Assembly (NCBI RefSeq): GCF_023380205.1
Contig: NZ_CP093361.1
Coordinates: 186,001 to 250,000, forward strand
Reading direction: 5' to 3'
DNA length: 64,000 nucleotides
DNA from: Nicoliella spurrieriana
Lineage (GTDB): Bacteria > Bacillota > Bacilli > Lactobacillales > Lactobacillaceae
Part shown: positions 53,178-61,659 of the stretch, one piece after another
How positions within the stretch are numbered: position 1 is the stretch's first letter
How the letters are laid out: every line of letters begins with the position of its first letter
Translations under genes and position numbers: made by a program
The notes under the pieces: model-generated
The model's database searches: none
What the model was told of the DNA's origin: nothing
The model's input: only the letters and a program-made list of their open reading frames with translations

Positions 53178-53946
53178 GAGCAGCCAACACTTCCTTTGTA
53201 AGATTCATATACACGATCGCCCCTTTTGATTTTGGATCATAATCATTAATGGGCTTCCCATAACTAGGAGCTTCAGATAGCCGAACGTTCCGGGGGATTA
53301 CCGTGTCATATACCTTATCCTTAAAATAATCGCGGACTTGTTCATTCACCTGGCGTCCTAAGTTCGTTCGCGAGTCGTACATCGTCAATAAAATGCCCTC
53401 AATCCTAAGCTCAGGATTGAAATACTTCTTAACCAGGTTAAAAGTATTTAACAACTGGCTCAGTCCTTCCAGTGCATAGTATTCACTTTGCACTGGGATT
53501 AAAATCGAATTGCTAGCCGTGAACGCATTTACGGTAATCAATCCGAGCGAAGGGGGACAGTCAATCAAAACATAGTCATAGTCATTTGCAACTTCGGTCA
53601 ACGCAGCTCGTAAAATGGTCTCGCGGGCCATTTTAGAAACCAACTTAATATCCGCACCGGAAAGGTCAATCGTAGCTGGGACAACATCCAAGCGTTCGTA
53701 TTCAGTATGGATGATTGCATCCTTGATCGGCGTATCTTCGACCAACACATCATACATTGTCGGAAGCTGATTTTGCTTAATGAAGCGTTTTTCAATATTA
53801 ATCCCACTCGTTGCGTTCCCCTGGGCGTCAGCATCGATCAATAAGACCCGCTTTCCCATGAATGCTAAATCTGCACTCAAATTAACGGCGGTCGTGGTTT
53901 TACCCACACCCCCCTTTTGATTCGCTAGTGCAATTACATATGCCAT
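53167..53946 (-). CDS. parA: Chromosome partitioning ATPase ParA (Soj)
   Basis: 259-residue deviant Walker ATPase: KGGVGKTTT at about residues 10-18, Walker A' DADAQGN near 40-46 and Walker B-like DYVLIDCPPSLG near 120-131. It works with ParB in origin segregation and control of replication initiation. ATG at 53946 is preceded by AAGGAGG. It follows rsmG by 14 bases, the standard rsmG-parA-parB order beside oriC. Confidence 0.96.
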   Translation of the reverse strand: MAYVIALANQKGGVGKTTTAVNLSADLAFMGKRVLLIDADAQGNATSGINIEKRFIKQNQLPTMYDVLVEDTPIKDAIIHTEYERLDVVPATIDLSGADIKLVSKMARETILRAALTEVANDYDYVLIDCPPSLGLITVNAFTASNSILIPVQSEYYALEGLSQLLNTFNLVKKYFNPELRIEGILLTMYDSRTNLGRQVNEQVRDYFKDKVYDTVIPRNVRLSEAPSYGKPINDYDPKSKGAIVYMNLTKEVLAAHGK

Positions 53947-53960
53947 TTGAAAGCCTCCTT

Positions 53961-54689
53961 TTATTCACCAATTGGTTTTTTATTTGGTGTTCCTGCCTTA
54001 CGCGGATACTGCTTTGGGGTCGCCTTAACCTTTTGAATCACCACAATATTCCGTTCATCATTAGAGACGGGTAGTTTAAATTCATGGTCTTGAATTAACT
54101 TTCCGCCCAACGTTTGAATTGCCTTTTCGCCGGTAGTTAACTCACTAGCAGCTTTGGCAGCTTTGAGTGCCACTAGATTACCGCCAACCTTAACTAATGG
54201 CAAGCACAATTCAGCTAAAACGCTCATCCGAGCAACTGCACGGGCAGTGACTACGTCAAAAGTCTCACGAGCAGCTGACTTTTTACCACCGAATTCTTCG
54301 GCCCGAGCATGCACCGTTTGAACATTTGATAGGCCCAATTCCTTAACTAACTCATTCAAAAAATTAATTCGCTTATTTAGTGAATCAACAATGGTCACCC
54401 GTAACTGTGGAAATAAAATTTTAATCGGTAATGATGGAAAGCCAGCTCCCGCACCGACATCACAAAGGGTTAGTGGTTCGTTGCGTAAGTCCGAAAAATA
54501 AAATACCGGAGTAATCGAATCGTAGAAGTGCTTTAAATACACGTCATCACGATCAACGATGGTCGTTAAGTTAACGTGTTCATTGGTTGCTACCAAACGC
54601 TGGTAGTATGTATCGAATTGCCTCATTTGAGTATCGCTGAGCTCAATGCCCTTGCTTGCTAACTGTGTTTTAAATTCTTCTGGATTCAT
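53961..54689 (-). CDS. rsmG: 16S rRNA (guanine-N7) methyltransferase RsmG
   Basis: 242-residue SAM-dependent methyltransferase (GidB) that modifies a guanine in the 530 loop of 16S rRNA; its loss gives low-level streptomycin resistance. SAM-binding is seen as [16 protein letters not shown] near residues 75-90, and the [12 protein letters not shown] motif is near 148-159. The basic C-terminal tail ([18 protein letters not shown]) is typical. It is first in the rsmG-parA-parB unit. Confidence 0.96.
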   Translation of the reverse strand: MNPEEFKTQLASKGIELSDTQMRQFDTYYQRLVATNEHVNLTTIVDRDDVYLKHFYDSITPVFYFSDLRNEPLTLCDVGAGAGFPSLPIKILFPQLRVTIVDSLNKRINFLNELVKELGLSNVQTVHARAEEFGGKKSAARETFDVVTARAVARMSVLAELCLPLVKVGGNLVALKAAKAASELTTGEKAIQTLGGKLIQDHEFKLPVSNDERNIVVIQKVKATPKQYPRKAGTPNKKPIGE

Positions 54690-55034
54690 TTCATTACTCC
54701 ATCACTGTTTTGGTTTAAATGTTCAATTATCTAATAGTAGGTAGTCAACCCTTATTTTATCATAAATTAATCGTCCTGGATAAGCTGAAGGATATCTTAA
54801 GCAAAAAAAATAAGCCCCCCACCGAACCCCGGCTAAAAGCTTTATGTGCTTGTAATATGTATGTGCAGTTTAAGCAAGCCACCGCACAAAGCAAATTCAT
54901 GAAATCGAATCCCTAATCCATCAAAAAAGCGATTCCAATTCACGACACGTTTAGTATTTTAACACAAAAATTAATAAAATAAAGCTTTTTTTAATAATTA
55001 ACAAAAAAATTCTAAATCAATTAGAGCTTTAATA
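54690..55034. other. Intergenic region between rsmG and the GH70 genes
   Basis: 345 bases, AT-rich, marking the junction between the origin-type block and the extracellular sucrase block. A 65-codon open frame (54719-54916, plus strand) has no ribosome-binding site and no recognisable motif; it is probably not a gene. No tRNA, repeat or integrase-related sequence is seen. The minus-strand GH70 transcript ends in the right part. Confidence 0.5.
55002..55027 (-). terminator. Weak terminator after the large GH70 gene
   Basis: On the minus strand TCTAA pairs with TTAGA around TTGAT, followed by ATTTTTTTG. The stem is only 5 bp, but the position just after the stop codon supports it. Confidence 0.45.
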
Positions 55035-58000
55035 TTATTTTTTAATAACTTTTAAATGGCCATTCTTATCAGCGCGGTATTGCAATCCATTATAATTAAA
55101 AACTGAATTAATGACTAAATGGCCTAGCTGATTATCATAATATTCGAGATGCTTACCAACCCTTACAATTTGATTTTTAACTTGAACGCTATTTTTATCA
55201 AAATACATGTAATTACCATATAGTTTTTGTTTTCCAGTAACCGCAATGCCAAACTGATTAAAATAATAATTTTTCCCAGCAATGTTATCAAAAATATTAA
55301 TAGGTGCATTTCCATCAGCCGGTTGATAATATCTCAAGTTCCCCTTATTATCACGACGCCATTCATCTTTAACTTGATATCCATTATCATTAAAATATTG
55401 GTAATTTCCGTTAATTAACTGTGAGCCAACCGCCATGACTCCATTTCGATCATAATAACGATAATTTTGATATGGATCACCCGGAACAACATAATAATTA
55501 TTAGCATACTGGGCACCATTGGCACCAAAATAATAGCTTTGCCCCTTAGCATCTCGGTAATAAATACTCTTCTTCATCACTCCATTAGATGCAAAGTAAT
55601 AAACCGCTCCGTGAATTCTGTGGATTCCAGTAACCATATTTCCATCGGCATCAAAGTAATATGAATTACCATTATCATCCCTAACAAAATTATCCTTCAC
55701 CTGATAACCACTGGTAGAGTAGTAATTAGTATTACTACCATTTTTAATAAATCCATAAAATGACTTTAAATTAAGAAGCTGTGCTGGGGCTAATTGATTA
55801 GTATTAACATTAAAGTAGTATTTATAATTCCCAGAATTTAATACATATCCAGCTCCACGGCCCTGAATATTAGAACCATTGAAGTACTTAGCCTCCCACT
55901 GCTTAATCTTAGTTCCTGGATCAATTCGATGGTTATTAGATTTTTGAACCATTGTGAATATATCCGGGTACATCGATTGTAATTTAGCTAGAAATTCACC
56001 ACCATACTTATTCTGATAATCGCTATTACTGCCCATAGTATAAGAACTATATAGCGTATTATAAATTAAACTTCCCGGTGTTAATTGGCCGAATTGATTC
56101 GTTCTCATTGCAGTGACTACCTGTTGATTTGGCAATGAATACAATTGATCAGGAACAAAGTCAGCCATTACCTTAATGCCATTAGCATGAAACGCTTTAA
56201 TTGTATTAATTAATTGGTCGTCCGTTCCATACTTAGTTGGGGTATTAAATCCCAAATCATAGCGATCATTAAATGCATACCCATTCTTAACTGATGAATC
56301 TAAAAATGAATTATCATCAGTAGAACGATATTGGGGTGGTAATTGAATGTAAGTTACGCCCCAATTTTTAAATTGATTTACCTTTTGAGGTAAAATTACA
56401 TTTTCATATTCGTCATTAGTAGTGGGTTGGGCTTGAAAGTTAGAGAACCCTTCAAAAATCAGATTAGAATCCAGTGCTGCGTTGGAGTGAATTGATTGTC
56501 CGTCAGTGCTTGGGGTTGTTGTCGGAGCAGTTCGAACATCTTGATCAATAGCAGCCCCTACCGGAACCCACATTGATAAATAACCAGAAACCGTTGGGGT
56601 ATTAAATCCTTGAACCTGAGAAGCTCCTAATATTAGTTGGCCCTGATTATTGGTATATATTATATTATTACCTGCATCAGAGTCATTAGCGTAGTTTTGC
56701 AACCCATTACTGGTGGAATTAATTAATGGTCGATATGCTTGATTTTTATGGGCAGCGCCCATGTTGATAACTACCTGATCACCACTAGCTAATTTCAAAT
56801 TAGGGTTATTACTTTCAATGACTGCAATTCCTGAACTTCTAGTGGTACTATCTCCAGAATCACTAGCATTCAAAGCTCCCTTCCCGTATCGGACAGACGT
56901 TAAAATGCCCCGGTAACTATTACTAGGCATCTTAGAATCACCCTTAACATTCATAACCTTCATCGACTGCCCACCAGCAACATATTTAACACGCCCCTTC
57001 AACATCTGATCAATTGAAGCAAAGTAAGGGGTCTGGTTAGCCATAAATTGACCATCATCAGTATACATATCACCGTAATAAACCCGTGGAATTGTATCTT
57101 TGTTAGTTAACATTAAAGCATATGCACTAGGGATATTATACTGAGTATACTTTTTATTGGTCTGTTTTTGATCGGCATCATAAATCTTAAAGGCCCGGTT
57201 TAATTGGTCAGCAGTTAGGACAAATCCATTAGACTTAGGATCAATTTTATCCTTAATGATTTGGGCGATTACATCTTGAACTCCGTTATCATGCGCTCGT
57301 ACAATCGAATAGTTAGGAATTGCATTATTTTCAGTACTATCATTATTTCGGTCAACTAGCCCCGTATTAATTAAAGACTCCAAACCAAATCTTTGATCTG
57401 GGCTCTTTAATAGGTCAGCTTGAACTGCGTCTAAGAAAGTTCCGTCAATCGTTAATTGATTGCCACCATTATCCCGTAGATAATATGCATCATTTTTACT
57501 CCAATCCTCCAGAATCGTTAAATGATTATTAGCATTCTGATCATTTGAATTCATATGATAAGCATCTTGAAAATACCGTGCAGCAATATTCAAAATATCA
57601 GCATTCATATTTTCAACTGCATCAATTCTTAAGCTATCAAAATTAGCATCTGGATCGTTATGGGTAATGGAGCCGAAGTTAAGAAGGTAATACAGCCAAT
57701 TCAAATCCTCAGCTTGAACAATTGGATTGGAATTATCAACATCGTTAGCCAACAAAAATTCATAACCATAGTAAGGATCCTTGGTATAATTTACCTTTGC
57801 ATTTTGTTGGGTTGGAGTGCGATTTAATAACCGGTAATTCGAGTTTGCATCAGGTGTCAACGAGCTATTAGTATACAGTAACGATCCACCCTGGAAACCA
57901 TCATTGATGTTATAATCTTCACTCTTGATGTTCCAAAGTGGTTGTTGATTAACAAAATTACTAATTAAATCATGTAGCCATTGCACGTTTTTAGTTGTTG

Positions 58001-58883
58001 TGATTTTGCGTTCAATGTCCCGCTGCACTTGATAGGCAGCATCATTTAAATCAGATTGATCATCACTAGCAGCGTGTAGTTCATAACTAGGCCCAAATCC
58101 ATGTTGATTCATATATGATAAGTAGTTTACCTCAGTTTGTTTGTCCGGCCACCATGCCATTAATAATGGTCGCATGTCGGTTGAACTAGATGGCATCCAC
58201 TGCTTTCCATCAACTAAAATGTCCTTGGGCCGATACCAAGTATCAGCAGTCATATAACCATCTGTAGTGGTAACACTATTTGAATCAACACTAGCAAATG
58301 AATTATGTTTGGATAGTTCATTATTCAAGCTCACCTTGCCATATTGAAATTGCTTTTGATCGGACTTTACCAATGCTCCGGTTTTTTTATTAAAATACAA
58401 AATCTGTTTGCCAACTTGGACTGCAAAACCAGTCTGTTTTTCGCCATCTTGGTAGTAATAGTAATTATCATTAATTTTCTTAATATTTTTATCTTGATCA
58501 GTTAATTTACTAAGGTTAACGTCAGCCTGAGAATTGAATTGCTGCGCACTTGAAGAACGATTATCACCAGCAAGCGAACTTGCCAATGAAATTCCCGTGC
58601 TTGAATTCGAAGAAGCAGCCACAATACTACCCGCTGATGACGAAGCAGCTGAATTGATAGGTTCTGCAATCGAACTAGACTGACTAACAACGGATGAGTC
58701 AATCGAAGCACTAGTTGGTATCGTGGCTGTCGTTTCAGTTTGTTCATCAGCAAATACCTTTGGCTGGGCTCCTAAAAATTGATAGCCAGCCCCTAACGCA
58801 GTAGCAATTACAGTTGCTGCTGCCCACTTTTGACTATTTTTATAAATTTTATAATGCATTTTTAATTGATGATTTAATTTCAA
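55035..58883 (-). CDS. Full-length GH70 glucansucrase-type enzyme with glucan-binding repeats
   Basis: 1282-residue secreted sucrase. It has a KxYKxGKxW-like signal (HYKIYKNSQKW at 10-20, cleavage near 45), a Ser-rich stretch (50-120), one YG-like repeat (130-175), the circularly permuted GH70 core (about 205-1030), and five or more YG/glucan-binding repeats (about 1035-1282). Catalytic residues by alignment: nucleophile Asp421 in RIDAVEN, acid/base Glu459 in ILEDW, transition-state Asp532 followed by Asn-Gly-Val. Motif I reads ADFVPDQ near 907. It would build or branch alpha-glucan from sucrose outside the cell. The start is TTG at 58883 with AGGAG. It lies 12 bases after the compact GH70 gene. 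Confidence 0.93.
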   Translation of the reverse strand: MKLNHQLKMHYKIYKNSQKWAAATVIATALGAGYQFLGAQPKVFADEQTETTATIPTSASIDSSVVSQSSSIAEPINSAASSSAGSIVAASSNSSTGISLASSLAGDNRSSSAQQFNSQADVNLSKLTDQDKNIKKINDNYYYYQDGEKQTGFAVQVGKQILYFNKKTGALVKSDQKQFQYGKVSLNNELSKHNSFASVDSNSVTTTDGYMTADTWYRPKDILVDGKQWMPSSSTDMRPLLMAWWPDKQTEVNYLSYMNQHGFGPSYELHAASDDQSDLNDAAYQVQRDIERKITTTKNVQWLHDLISNFVNQQPLWNIKSEDYNINDGFQGGSLLYTNSSLTPDANSNYRLLNRTPTQQNAKVNYTKDPYYGYEFLLANDVDNSNPIVQAEDLNWLYYLLNFGSITHNDPDANFDSLRIDAVENMNADILNIAARYFQDAYHMNSNDQNANNHLTILEDWSKNDAYYLRDNGGNQLTIDGTFLDAVQADLLKSPDQRFGLESLINTGLVDRNNDSTENNAIPNYSIVRAHDNGVQDVIAQIIKDKIDPKSNGFVLTADQLNRAFKIYDADQKQTNKKYTQYNIPSAYALMLTNKDTIPRVYYGDMYTDDGQFMANQTPYFASIDQMLKGRVKYVAGGQSMKVMNVKGDSKMPSNSYRGILTSVRYGKGALNASDSGDSTTRSSGIAVIESNNPNLKLASGDQVVINMGAAHKNQAYRPLINSTSNGLQNYANDSDAGNNIIYTNNQGQLILGASQVQGFNTPTVSGYLSMWVPVGAAIDQDVRTAPTTTPSTDGQSIHSNAALDSNLIFEGFSNFQAQPTTNDEYENVILPQKVNQFKNWGVTYIQLPPQYRSTDDNSFLDSSVKNGYAFNDRYDLGFNTPTKYGTDDQLINTIKAFHANGIKVMADFVPDQLYSLPNQQVVTAMRTNQFGQLTPGSLIYNTLYSSYTMGSNSDYQNKYGGEFLAKLQSMYPDIFTMVQKSNNHRIDPGTKIKQWEAKYFNGSNIQGRGAGYVLNSGNYKYYFNVNTNQLAPAQLLNLKSFYGFIKNGSNTNYYSTSGYQVKDNFVRDDNGNSYYFDADGNMVTGIHRIHGAVYYFASNGVMKKSIYYRDAKGQSYYFGANGAQYANNYYVVPGDPYQNYRYYDRNGVMAVGSQLINGNYQYFNDNGYQVKDEWRRDNKGNLRYYQPADGNAPINIFDNIAGKNYYFNQFGIAVTGKQKLYGNYMYFDKNSVQVKNQIVRVGKHLEYYDNQLGHLVINSVFNYNGLQYRADKNGHLKVIKK

Positions 58884-58895
58884 TTTAAAAAACTC

Positions 58896-61523
58896 CTACT
58901 TAATTGCTTGAGGAAGGTATCCATGATGATTGGTTACTAAATAATACTTATGACTATGTGAATCTTGTAAAATATAGTTAATGCCACGTCCCTGAATGTT
59001 ACTTCCATTGAGATATTTCGCAGACCACTGGCGGAGTGGTTGATTCGATACTAACCGCTGCCCATTTGAAATCTGGCGAACACGAAATAACTTGGGATGT
59101 TGTTTTTGCAACTGCTTTAAAAATTTCCCACCATACTTAGCCTGATAACTATTCTTAGGGCCCAATGCATTTGCTAAATACAATCGATTCACTAACTTAG
59201 TCCCCTTAATCCGCTTACCATTAATATCCACTCGGGTTGCAGAAACGACCTGCTTTCCTGGTAAATCATAGAGTTGATTAGGCACAAAGTCAGCAAGTGA
59301 TTTAATTCCATCACGATGGAACGTTTCAATCGTGTTTGCTAATTCACTAGCGGTCCCATACTTAGTGGGGCTCCCAAATCCCAAGTCATAACGATCATTA
59401 AAGGCATACCCGTTTTGGGTGGTTGCATCCACAAACGAGTTCCCGCCAACTGAACGATACTGGGGTGGTAATTGCATATACGTAATTCCCCAGCGTTTAA
59501 AATCATTCACACGCTGCGGTAAAATCACATTTTCATACTCCTGATGGCTAGTAGGGACGGGTTGGAAATTCGAAAATGCCTCAAAAATGACCTGTGAATC
59601 TAACGCGGCGTTTGAATGAAATGTTTGCTTAGTCTGATTTCGTGCTGAACTCGGCGCGGTCCGGACGTCTTGGCTATCGGCAGCCCCAGTCGGGACCCAA
59701 ACAGAGAGATAGCCCGACAACTGTGGATTCAGGTATCCTTGAATCTGTTTATTCGTCAAAATTAACTGGCCCTTCCCGTTCGTTTTAAGTGTTTGTTGAT
59801 TATTATTGTCTGCAAGTGCCGTCACTAATCCATTTGTACTAGGGGCAATCAACTGCCGGTAGGTTTGATTTTTATGGGCAGCTCCCATGTTCAAAATCAC
59901 CTTAGCATTTGACTTTAACTTCATTTGTGGTTGGTTTCCGATCACAACCCCGATTCCAGAGGTCCGCGTCTTTTGATTCCCCCGTGAACTTAGCTTATTG
60001 GCGCCACTACCAAACCGCACTGAGGTCAATAAGCCATGTTGAACATTCAACTTTTGTCCGCCGGCTACGTATTTCACCCGCGCTTCTAACAGCGTCTCAA
60101 TTGCATTAAAGTAAGGTGACTTATTCGCCATGAACTGACCGTCATCGCTATACATATCACCATAATAAACCCGTGGAACGGTATCTTTATTGGTTAACAT
60201 AAACGCATAGCTAGCTGGAATATTATAGTAGGCATACTTTTTATTGGTGGCTTGCTCATCAGCATTATATACCTTGAGCGCTTGCCTCAAATAATCAGAA
60301 TTGACCCGGCCTCCCACAAATCGATGATCATATTTATCGTGGATAATTTGGAATAAAATTTCCTGCACGCCACTATCATGGGCCCGCATAAATGAATAGT
60401 TCGGGGTTGCACGATTCTGGGTGGTGTCATTATCACGATTAGGGACAATCGTATAATCAGCCAAGTGATTCATGCTCAAACGTTGTTTTTGCGGCAACGC
60501 TAGCGAATTAATCAGTGCAAAGTGTTGATCACTATCCATCGTCAATTGGTTATCACCATGTTCGGAGACATAATTCGGATCCTTACCTGCCCAGTCCTCT
60601 AAAATAGAGAGGTGATCAATTGCATTCTTATCGCTTCGGTTAACGTGGTACTCCTGTTTAAAGTAATCTGCGGTAATGTTCAATAGGTCAGCATCGACGT
60701 TATCAACGGCATCAAACCGAATTCCGTCAAAATTAGCTGCGGGATTGTGTTGAGTAATGCTCCCAAAGTGAGTTAAATAATAAACCCAGTTTAAGGCTTC
60801 TGATTGAACCACCGGATTGGAATTATCAACGTCATTAGCAAGTAAGAATTCGTTTCCATCAGATAGATTTTCATCATCATGGGCGTTTTTACCAGTTTGG
60901 CGGTTGGGATAACGATTCAAAATCCGATAATTGGAATTTGCTGCCGGCGTATATTTACTATTGCCGTACCGTAACGCACCGCCCTGAAACCCATCGTTAA
61001 TGTCATACCCCTCACTTTCGATGTTCCATTGGGGTTGGGAGTTCACAAATTGTTTGATTAGCTGTCTTAACCAATCCACTTGATGGGTTTGACTAATCTT
61101 GCGTTCAATTGCCACTTGAACGGATCGATTAGCAACCGCCAATTGATGGTTAGACTCAAGCGTGGTGTGATACGATGGCGTGTCCACAAACCCCCGGCCA
61201 TTCATAAAGTTTAGGTAGTTAACCTTGGTTGACCGATCAGGCCACCAACTCATCAAAAGGGGCCGTCTGTCATCAACATTAGACGGGGTCCAATGCGCTC
61301 CATCCCGCAGAATTTGTTTCGGCCGGTACCATGATTCAGGGGTTAAGAACCCATCTGCCGTATCATCAAATGAATTCGCAGTGTGGTTATAAGCTCGGTT
61401 ATAGTTATTAATTGAAGTTAGCGTAACTTCATTTGCATTTACTATTTGAGGTGACTGAAAAATAAAAAGAATGGTAACGAGGCAGAAAAACATAAATAGC
61501 GGTAAATGGAATTTTCTTAGCAT
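58896..61523 (-). CDS. Compact GH70 glucansucrase-type enzyme, catalytic core only
   Basis: 875-residue secreted GH70 protein: a plain signal peptide (about residues 1-30, cleavage near VNA) and then the catalytic core almost at once (SWYRPKQIL at 64-72). It has no Ser-rich linker and no C-terminal glucan-binding repeats. Catalytic residues are complete: Asp271 in RFDAVDN, Glu309 in ILEDW, Asp383 followed by Ser-Gly-Val; motif I is ADFVPNQ. The missing repeats suggest release from the cell or low processivity. It is first of the GH70 pair; a TATAAT at 61553-61548 is a probable -10 box. It is clearly homologous to the downstream enzyme. Confidence 0.92.
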   Translation of the reverse strand: MLRKFHLPLFMFFCLVTILFIFQSPQIVNANEVTLTSINNYNRAYNHTANSFDDTADGFLTPESWYRPKQILRDGAHWTPSNVDDRRPLLMSWWPDRSTKVNYLNFMNGRGFVDTPSYHTTLESNHQLAVANRSVQVAIERKISQTHQVDWLRQLIKQFVNSQPQWNIESEGYDINDGFQGGALRYGNSKYTPAANSNYRILNRYPNRQTGKNAHDDENLSDGNEFLLANDVDNSNPVVQSEALNWVYYLTHFGSITQHNPAANFDGIRFDAVDNVDADLLNITADYFKQEYHVNRSDKNAIDHLSILEDWAGKDPNYVSEHGDNQLTMDSDQHFALINSLALPQKQRLSMNHLADYTIVPNRDNDTTQNRATPNYSFMRAHDSGVQEILFQIIHDKYDHRFVGGRVNSDYLRQALKVYNADEQATNKKYAYYNIPASYAFMLTNKDTVPRVYYGDMYSDDGQFMANKSPYFNAIETLLEARVKYVAGGQKLNVQHGLLTSVRFGSGANKLSSRGNQKTRTSGIGVVIGNQPQMKLKSNAKVILNMGAAHKNQTYRQLIAPSTNGLVTALADNNNQQTLKTNGKGQLILTNKQIQGYLNPQLSGYLSVWVPTGAADSQDVRTAPSSARNQTKQTFHSNAALDSQVIFEAFSNFQPVPTSHQEYENVILPQRVNDFKRWGITYMQLPPQYRSVGGNSFVDATTQNGYAFNDRYDLGFGSPTKYGTASELANTIETFHRDGIKSLADFVPNQLYDLPGKQVVSATRVDINGKRIKGTKLVNRLYLANALGPKNSYQAKYGGKFLKQLQKQHPKLFRVRQISNGQRLVSNQPLRQWSAKYLNGSNIQGRGINYILQDSHSHKYYLVTNHHGYLPQAIK

Positions 61524-61608
61524 ATTCAGACACCCTAACTTTAATAAATTATATGAATTTTAATATTTATTAATGGTATCTCAATATGTTAGTCCGTGCA
61601 AATTTTAC

Positions 61609-61648
61609 AAAAAAAGCCGCTCATCAAAAGTGACTCTTGATGGCGACT
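61609..61648 (-). terminator. Terminator after the CAP-domain gene
   Basis: On the minus strand GCCATCAAGAG pairs with CTTTTGATGAGCGGC, followed by TTTTTTTG. It separates the CAP gene from the GH70 pair, which therefore have their own promoter. Confidence 0.85.
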
Positions 61649-61659
61649 CTTTAAATTAA

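Noticed and set aside
54719-54916. 65-codon open frame between rsmG and the GH70 genes
   Set aside because: It has no ribosome-binding site, no recognisable motif, and lies opposite to all neighbours; noted only within the intergenic entry.
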